Below, piece by piece: positions 6,150 to 10,189 of a stretch of 10,189 nucleotides of DNA. Below the pieces are notes generated by a model. The model was not told where the DNA came from and ran no database searches. It saw only the letters and a program-made list of their open reading frames with translations. The translations under genes were made by a program, and so were the position numbers. This DNA comes from Clostridiales bacterium (GTDB taxonomy: Bacteria; Bacillota; Clostridia; Lachnospirales; Lachnospiraceae), in contig JAHZHG010000054.1 of the NCBI GenBank assembly GCA_019420425.1, positions 999 through 11,187 of the forward strand. Direction: 5' to 3'. Each line of letters starts with the position of its first letter. The first letter of the stretch is position 1.

Positions 6150-6190
6150 GTATCATAGGAAACTGCTTCGCATTTTCCTATGATACAAAA
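6146..6190. repeat. Long near-perfect hairpin next to the terminator
   Basis: A perfect 17-bp inverted repeat, TTTTGTATCATAGGAAA (6146-6162) and its complement (6174-6190), is extended inside by TGC/GCA around a TTC triloop after one mismatch. The left arm begins in the T-run of the preceding terminator. No T-run follows its right arm on either strand, so it is not itself a standard terminator. It could be a transcript-stabilising structure or a copy of a small dispersed palindromic element. Confidence 0.85.
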
Positions 6191-6243
6191 GCCTCCGGCA
6201 GGATGCGCACGGATGCAAGAGGTATTTTACCGTGTAGGCAGCC

Positions 6244-6417
6244 TTACTTTACCAGGGTATATTCCATCAGTTCGTAGTGAAGGACAGAGCCCTCACGGAT
6301 GTCCGGCGGCAGCAGAGCCAGTGCAGTCAGCTTCGTTTCCTCTTCCGGAGCGTCGATGCGTCTCAATTCAGCATAATCTCCGGTGATCAGTTCGACGATG
6401 TAATCACATACCAGCAT
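6244..6417 (-). CDS. Small DUF3006-like protein, 57 aa
   Basis: ATG at 6417-6415, TAA at 6246-6244. AAAGGAGA lies about 6 nt upstream of the start, and a good sigma-A promoter lies further up. The product begins MLVCDYIVELITGDYAELRR and ends with an LLPPDIREGSVLHYEL block. This layout (short beta-rich start with GDYA, then Leu-Leu-Pro and an EG-x-VL turn) resembles small DUF3006 proteins, whose function is not known to me. It is transcribed toward the 875-aa gene and away from the ECF sigma gene. I am confident that it is a gene and less so of the family. Confidence 0.8.
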   Translation of the reverse strand: MLVCDYIVELITGDYAELRRIDAPEEETKLTALALLPPDIREGSVLHYELMEYTLVK

Positions 6418-6455
6418 GGTGAATCTCCTTTCCTGTGCGTATAATCGGTTAATTC

Positions 6456-6484
6456 ATTATACTGTGATTTTCCCAATGGAGCAA
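6456..6484 (-). promoter_or_regulatory. Promoter of the 57-aa DUF3006-like gene
   Basis: On the minus strand, TTGCTC (6484-6479) and a perfect TATAAT (6461-6456) are 17 nt apart, about 38 nt upstream of the ATG at 6417. Confidence 0.7.
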
Positions 6485-6517
6485 GAGGAGGATAACGTAT
6501 GGAATCAGCAGATTTTC

Positions 6518-6550
6518 TGTAACATTTTTGCGGAAGGATTGTTATATAAG
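6518..6550 (+). promoter_or_regulatory. Candidate ECF-type promoter of the sigma/anti-sigma pair
   Basis: TGTAAC (6518-6523) followed by an ATTTTT tract and, after about 16-18 nt, GTTATATAAG (6541-6550). The TGTAAC element resembles the AAC-containing -35 boxes of ECF sigma promoters, and no TTGACA-like box suits the -10 region. Together with its position 18 nt before the sigma gene, this suggests autoregulation. Confidence 0.45.
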
Positions 6551-6567
6551 GGAAGGAGGGAGATGGG

Positions 6568-7077
6568 ATGAACAAGGAACTGCTGGCAGAGCTCTACCTG
6601 CGCTATGCACGGGAAGTGTATCTGTATGTTTATTCGCTGTGCAGAAGCCGGGCGGCGGCAGAGGATCTGACACAGGAGACCTTTGTGCGGGCACTGGTCA
6701 GCCTGAATGATGCCCATCCCAATTTTCGTGCATGGCTGTATCTGACGGCGAAGAACCTCTGCCTGAATGAGATAAAGCGGGAAAAGAGGAACAAAGGCGG
6801 GAAAACGGAAGCGTTTTCCGGAGAAAAAAAGGACCTTCTGGAGGAGTATCTGAAAACAGAGCGGGAGCGGCTGCTGTATGCCTGTATCCGCAGGCTCCCT
6901 CAGATGAGCAGACAGATCATTTTTCTGGAATATTTTGCCGCTTTGCCGGTGAAGGAGATTGCGGAGGTTATGCAGATCAGTCCGGGAAACGTGCGGGTGA
7001 TTGCCTGCAGGGCGCGTAAGGAGCTGAGACAGCTGGTGGAAAGAGCGGAAGAAGGAGGCGGAAGCAATGAAATTTAA
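6568..7077 (+). CDS. ECF-type RNA polymerase sigma factor
   Basis: A 169-aa sigma-70 family factor with only regions 2 and 4, the ECF layout. Region 2 spans about 5-70, including YLRYAREVYLYVYSLC and the core-binding AEDLTQETFVRAL, with FRAWLYLTAKNLCLNEIKR after it. Region 4 spans about 107-157, with LPQMSRQIIFLEYF and the helix-turn-helix LPVKEIAEVMQISPGNVRV. A Lys/Glu-rich linker joins them. The ATG at 6568 has GGAAGGAGGG at 6551-6560, 7 nt upstream. The stop overlaps the start of the next gene by 11 nt, indicating translational coupling to the anti-sigma-like protein. The signal it responds to is not evident from the sequence. Confidence 0.94.
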   Translation: MNKELLAELYLRYAREVYLYVYSLCRSRAAAEDLTQETFVRALVSLNDAHPNFRAWLYLTAKNLCLNEIKREKRNKGGKTEAFSGEKKDLLEEYLKTERERLLYACIRRLPQMSRQIIFLEYFAALPVKEIAEVMQISPGNVRVIACRARKELRQLVERAEEGGGSNEI

Positions 7078-8209
7078 GGAAATGGCGGAGCGATACCGGA
7101 AGGGAGAAGCGACGGAGGAGGAAAAGCAGCAGATTGAAGAGGAGCTGGAAAAGTTTGAGACGCTGAATGATCTTTTGTACGATGAGCTGGGACTGGAAGG
7201 AGAGAGGGAAAGCGAAAACGCAGAGAAAGATGAGCCGGGCGGTGGAGAGCAGCTGGCAAAGCTGGTAAAAAAGGAGATACGGAAGGTATACCGGAGGATT
7301 GGCATAGGGATGACAGCGGTGATCCTGGCAGTACTGCTGTTTGTACAGTATGGGCTGTCGCCGCTGATGGATCAGCTGTATTACAATCCGCTTGCCCAGG
7401 CGGAAGAGTATGTGAATCAGTTCGGCCTGGATATGATGGTGTACAGCGAGCTGTTTCTGCCGCTGCGGAGATATGACAGCGCAGAGGTGACGGCGAAGGG
7501 GTTTGGCACATATGAATTTGTGCTGAGGCCAACAGTGACCTTGAAGGGTCAGACGTATCCGGCGGCAGCGGGAAGGCTGGAACGGAATAAGCTGACATTT
7601 TATACGCCGCAAACGGTGGAAAAGCCATTTGGAAACATCATGGGATTTTCCACATCGTATGCGGATGATATGATCGGCGGAGGGAGCTGGGCAGCGGAGG
7701 AGCAGCTGGAGGAGCTGAAAGAGGGGGAAATCCGGAGAGTGTATTTTACCTTTGCCGAGGATTTGGAGTATGAACAGTGCATGGAGATGGAAGAAGCGTA
7801 CAGCTGGGGACAGGCATGGTATGGCGTGCGGGTGTCAGACGCATACATGGGCTATGGATTTTCCAATCATGCGGTGGGACCAATATTTGAAGATCCGGAG
7901 ATCAACAAAAGCTATCCCGGGCTGCTGGATACGGTAGACGATGGCAGCTGGAACGATGAAGAGGAACGCAGGCAGGAGGAAGCTAGGGCCAGACAAGAGC
8001 ATTTTTTCAGTATGGTGCGCTACCTCGGGGATCAAAGCGTATTTACCCGGATGATGGGAGAGCGGGAGATACCGGTGAAGGAGATCACGGAGTATATTGA
8101 CCAGAATGGATTTCGGCTGTATGGCTGTGTGATCATGGCGGATAAGGAGCTGATACAGAAGATGAGTGAAGACGAGCGGATTTACTGTTTTTATATTGCA
8201 GATGAGTAA
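7067..8209 (+). CDS. Membrane anti-sigma-factor-like protein
   Basis: A 380-aa single-pass membrane protein starting inside the end of the sigma gene (11-nt overlap). The cytoplasmic N-terminus (1-77) is highly charged and helical (KFKEMAERYRKGEATEEE), typical of the short sigma-binding regions of clostridial anti-sigma proteins, and has no zinc-binding cysteines. A transmembrane helix covers about 78-97. The extracellular part has no catalytic motif I recognise. Its layout recalls Bacillus-type Sigma_reg_N/Sigma_reg_C proteins, with an aromatic and acidic C-terminal half. The expected role is to hold the ECF factor at the membrane until an envelope signal arrives. The pairing rests mainly on gene overlap and topology. 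The Sigma_reg assignment is a recollection of pattern, not a search result. Confidence 0.72.
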   Translation: MKFKEMAERYRKGEATEEEKQQIEEELEKFETLNDLLYDELGLEGERESENAEKDEPGGGEQLAKLVKKEIRKVYRRIGIGMTAVILAVLLFVQYGLSPLMDQLYYNPLAQAEEYVNQFGLDMMVYSELFLPLRRYDSAEVTAKGFGTYEFVLRPTVTLKGQTYPAAAGRLERNKLTFYTPQTVEKPFGNIMGFSTSYADDMIGGGSWAAEEQLEELKEGEIRRVYFTFAEDLEYEQCMEMEEAYSWGQAWYGVRVSDAYMGYGFSNHAVGPIFEDPEINKSYPGLLDTVDDGSWNDEEERRQEEARARQEHFFSMVRYLGDQSVFTRMMGEREIPVKEITEYIDQNGFRLYGCVIMADKELIQKMSEDERIYCFYIADE

Positions 8210-8261
8210 GCGGGAAAGCCTGGGGCCTGTGCGGCTGGCTGCTAAGGAAAACAGAAATCAT

Positions 8262-8311
8262 AAAAGCCAGAATGGCTGGGCGAAACGGCCTGCCGCTCTG
8301 GCTTTCTTTTT
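8262..8311. terminator. Bidirectional terminator between anti-sigma gene and ABC transporter
   Basis: AAAGCCAGA (8263-8271) pairs with TCTGGCTTT (8297-8305), with an imperfect GC-rich inner stem. Downstream on the plus strand is TTTCTTTTT. On the minus strand the stem ends in CTTTTATGATTTC. It sits between the stop at 8209 and the ABC ATPase stop at 8312-8314 and can serve both convergent units. Confidence 0.85.
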
Positions 8312-9034
8312 CTATAGAACCTTGGATAAAAACTCTTTCAGCCGCGGATGCTGCGGATTGCTGAAGAACTCGCCGGGTTCGTTCTGCTCTGCGATGACGC
8401 CTTCGTCCATAAACAGGACACGGGTGGCTACCTCGCGGGCAAAGCCCATCTCGTGGGTGACCACAACCATGGTCATGCCGTCGTCAGCCAGCTCCTTCAT
8501 CAGCTCCAGCACCTCCCCTACCATTTCCGGGTCGAGGGCGCTGGTGGGTTCGTCAAAGAGCATGACATCGGGGTTCATGGCCAGAGCGCGGGCAATGGCA
8601 ATACGCTGCTGTTGGCCGCCGGAGAGCTGCTTGGGGTATGTATCGGCTTTTTCGGGAAGGCCGACACGCTGGAGCAGCTCCATGGCCCTCTGGTCGGCTT
8701 CAGCCCTGGTCATACGGCCAAGCTTTACCGGAGCGAGGGTGATATTTTCCTTTACGGTCAGGTGGGGAAACAGGTTGAACTGCTGGAATACCATACCCAT
8801 TTTTTCCCGAAGCTTGTTGATATCCGTTTTGGGATTGGTAATGTCCGTACCCTCAAAGGTAATCGTGCCGCCTGTGGGTTCCTCCAGCAGGTTGAGGCAG
8901 CGCAGAAAGGTAGACTTACCGGAACCGGAGGCACCGATGATGACCACCTTCTCCCCTTTGTAAATGTGTTCGTCGATGCCGCAGAGAACCCTGTGGTCCC
9001 CGAAGGATTTTTCTAACTGTTTAACGTCGATCAC
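8312..9034 (-). CDS. Polar amino acid ABC importer, ATP-binding protein (GlnQ-like)
   Basis: A 240-aa ATPase that drives amino acid import from the cytoplasmic face. It has all the motifs: Walker A GASGSGKST (34-42), Q-loop VFQQFNLFPH (82-91), signature LSGGQQQRIAIARAL (137-151), Walker B VMLFDEPTSALDPE (157-170) and H-loop His194 in VVTHEMG. The FQQFNLFPH and DEPTSALDPE forms are characteristic of the GlnQ/HisP polar amino acid subfamily. The start is a GTG at 9034, with AGGAGG about 10 nt upstream, inside the end of the permease gene (14-nt overlap), so the two are translationally coupled. The substrate cannot be told from the ATPase alone. Confidence 0.95.
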   Translation of the reverse strand: MIDVKQLEKSFGDHRVLCGIDEHIYKGEKVVIIGASGSGKSTFLRCLNLLEEPTGGTITFEGTDITNPKTDINKLREKMGMVFQQFNLFPHLTVKENITLAPVKLGRMTRAEADQRAMELLQRVGLPEKADTYPKQLSGGQQQRIAIARALAMNPDVMLFDEPTSALDPEMVGEVLELMKELADDGMTMVVVTHEMGFAREVATRVLFMDEGVIAEQNEPGEFFSNPQHPRLKEFLSKVL

Positions 9035-9803
9035 TTTCTCTCAGCCTCCTCTCCAGAATGCCCAGCAGCTTGGTCAGGATCAGGACAATCACCAGGTAAA
9101 TCAGGGCGATTGCCACGTAGGGGACAAATGCCACATAAGTTTTGGACTGGACGACCATTGCGCCCTTGGTCAGGTCACGGAGACCGATAATCGTCACGAC
9201 AGAGGTTTCTTTCACCAGGGTAATCAGTTCGTTGCCCAGAGCCGGAAGAATATTTTTGATGGCCTGTGGGACGATAATATAGCGCATGGTCCGGTAATAA
9301 TTCAGACCCAGGGAACGGCCGGCTTCCATTTGCCCCTGATCAATGGACATAATACCGGAGCGGACGATTTCCGCCACGTAGGCACCGGAATTGATACCAA
9401 AGGTCAGGATAGCGCAGAAGAGCTGCTCGGTTTCTCCGCGGGGCATCATGATAACAAAGCTCATAATCAGCAGCTGTACCATCATTGGCGTTCCGCGGAT
9501 AACGGTCAGGTAGATTTTACAGATGGAGTTGGCCAGGCTTAAGCCCCAGCCGGCTTTTTTGCGTCTGGAATCATGGGCTGAACGGATGACTGCGACAATT
9601 ACACCGAAAATAACGCCGAGTATCAGGGCGCCGATGGTAATTTCAAAGGTTACCAGGAGGCCCTTGGCAAAATACTGCCAGTTATTTTTATACGGGAAGG
9701 TCATATAACAGTCAAACAGGAATTTCTGGATAAACTCAGGAAATCCCTGGAGCCATCCTGGTATTTCAGCAAGCCAGTCAGAGAAAGTTGCTACGCTGCT
9801 CAT
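9021..9803 (-). CDS. Polar amino acid ABC importer, permease (HisM/GlnP family)
   Basis: A 260-aa integral membrane subunit. The N-terminal 45 residues are amphipathic and aromatic. Membrane helices follow at about 48-73, 102-120, 128-147, 186-206 and 224-250. Family landmarks are IRGTPMMVQ (102-110) and the ATPase-contacting EAA loop, MEAGRSLGLNYYRTM (159-173) followed by YIIVPQAI. The ATG at 9803 is preceded by a GGGGGA site 8 nt upstream. It lies downstream of the binding-protein gene, after a 113-nt gap with a hairpin, and overlaps the ATPase gene. A single permease gene suggests a homodimeric channel, as in many Gram-positive importers. Confidence 0.95.
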   Translation of the reverse strand: MSSVATFSDWLAEIPGWLQGFPEFIQKFLFDCYMTFPYKNNWQYFAKGLLVTFEITIGALILGVIFGVIVAVIRSAHDSRRKKAGWGLSLANSICKIYLTVIRGTPMMVQLLIMSFVIMMPRGETEQLFCAILTFGINSGAYVAEIVRSGIMSIDQGQMEAGRSLGLNYYRTMRYIIVPQAIKNILPALGNELITLVKETSVVTIIGLRDLTKGAMVVQSKTYVAFVPYVAIALIYLVIVLILTKLLGILERRLRESDRR

Positions 9804-9855
9804 GGCAGTTCCCCCTTTTGTGATGATGTAGGTGATGGCGGGTTATACAGAAGGA

Positions 9856-9879
9856 CAGGGGCGGCAAATGCCGTCCCTG
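9856..9879 (-). terminator. Intercistronic hairpin, possible attenuator or mRNA stabiliser
   Basis: On the minus strand CAGGGACGGC (9879-9870) pairs with GCCGCCCCTG (9865-9856) with one A/C mismatch and an ATTT loop. It is followed by TCCTTCTG rather than a T-run, so termination would be partial at best. Between a binding-protein gene and its permease, such a hairpin commonly allows more binding protein than membrane subunits. Confidence 0.6.
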
Positions 9880-9916
9880 CCTGAAGTCTCGATTCTATAG
9901 TCGCATATGGGATAAA

Positions 9917-10189
9917 TTATTCTGCCTCGGTCTCTGTCTCTGCAGCTTCGGTCTCTGTTTCAGCGGCTTCGGTTTCTGCCTCAGCGTCGCTGGAGATGTA
10001 TTTGCCGACGATCTCGTCCAGGGTGCCCTCTTCCTTCAGTTCAGCCAGAGCGGTATTTACCTGATCCAGAAGCTCGGTATTTCCTTTTTTGATTGCAGCG
10101 GCGTAATCCTCGTTGGCAAACTCGGTATCCAGAATCTTTAAGCCTTCGTTGGCAGCAACGTAGTTTTTCGCCGGCTCGTTGTCGATAAC
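9917..10189 (-). CDS. Amino acid ABC transporter substrate-binding protein, C-terminal part (5' end outside window)
   Basis: The minus-strand frame is open from the window edge to a TAA at 9919-9917, giving the last 90 residues. The start of the fragment (VIDNEPAKNYVAANEGLKIL) and the block YAAAIKKGNTELLDQVNTAL, then LKEEGTLDEIVGKYI, are typical of the C-terminal lobe of family 3 extracellular solute-binding proteins. The signal peptide and ligand residues lie outside the window. After the last family helix comes an unusual 22-residue tail of TEAAETE repeats (9920-9985). Gene order binding protein, permease, ATPase is normal for polar amino acid importers. Confidence 0.92.
   Translation of the reverse strand, partial: VIDNEPAKNYVAANEGLKILDTEFANEDYAAAIKKGNTELLDQVNTALAELKEEGTLDEIVGKYISSDAEAETEAAETETEAAETETEAE
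9920..9985 (-). repeat. Acidic TEAAETE repeat tail of the binding protein
   Basis: A 21-nt unit encoding TEAAETE occurs twice, with partial copies at each side, and runs up to the stop codon. It encodes only Ala, Glu and Thr. It resembles the TEAAETEAPE units of the 875-aa protein in composition. Confidence 0.85.

Noticed and set aside
6505..7305. 266-aa minus-strand ORF opposite the sigma gene
   Set aside because: It is Ser- and Phe-rich low-complexity antisense of a clear ECF sigma gene, without expression signals.
8166..8963. 265-aa plus-strand ORF opposite the ABC ATPase
   Set aside because: The minus strand encodes a complete ATPase with all motifs. The plus frame has no family resemblance and begins inside the anti-sigma gene.

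Overview
The window looks like chromosomal DNA of an anaerobic Firmicute, most likely a member of the Lachnospiraceae (Clostridia). This is inferred from strong GGAGG-type ribosome binding sites, sigma-A promoters close to consensus, many U-tailed intrinsic terminators, moderate GC content, an ECF sigma factor paired with a Sigma_reg-like membrane anti-sigma protein, and extracellular proteins with Thr/Glu/Ala-rich tracts. No rRNA, tRNA, CRISPR array or insertion sequence was found.

Left part (1-3444): the 3' end of an unrecognised gene ends at a terminator. A cysteine-biosynthesis locus follows. On the minus strand an Rrf2-family regulator (1477-1908) lies upstream of cysK (433-1368). Each has a clear sigma-A promoter overlapped or followed by a 25-bp imperfect palindrome with matching CCTAT...TAGG ends, so the regulator probably controls itself and cysK. 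On the plus strand are a 48-aa membrane peptide (2080-2226) and a serine acetyltransferase (2329-3285) that makes the O-acetylserine used by CysK. A 47-aa ORF (3301-3444) follows 15 nt later.

Middle part (3475-6102): an 875-aa membrane-anchored protein has an N-terminal zinc ribbon, one transmembrane segment, a 36-bp tandem repeat array encoding PEPSTEAPSTEA-type units, a second TEAAETEAPE array and a C-terminal domain with a calcium-loop-like motif. It appears to be the last gene of the serine acetyltransferase operon. It ends at a bidirectional terminator that runs directly into a long hairpin (6146-6190). A convergent 57-aa DUF3006-like gene (6244-6417, minus) shares that terminator region.

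Right part (6418-10189): an ECF sigma gene overlaps a membrane anti-sigma-like gene by 11 nt and is preceded by a candidate ECF-type promoter. Convergent to it on the minus strand is a polar amino acid ABC importer: the C-terminal part of the substrate-binding protein (cut by the window edge), a permease, and an ATPase that overlaps the permease gene by 14 nt. A hairpin without a U-tract separates the binding-protein gene from the permease gene. The binding protein ends in a TEAAETE-repeat tail that resembles the low-complexity tracts of the 875-aa protein.
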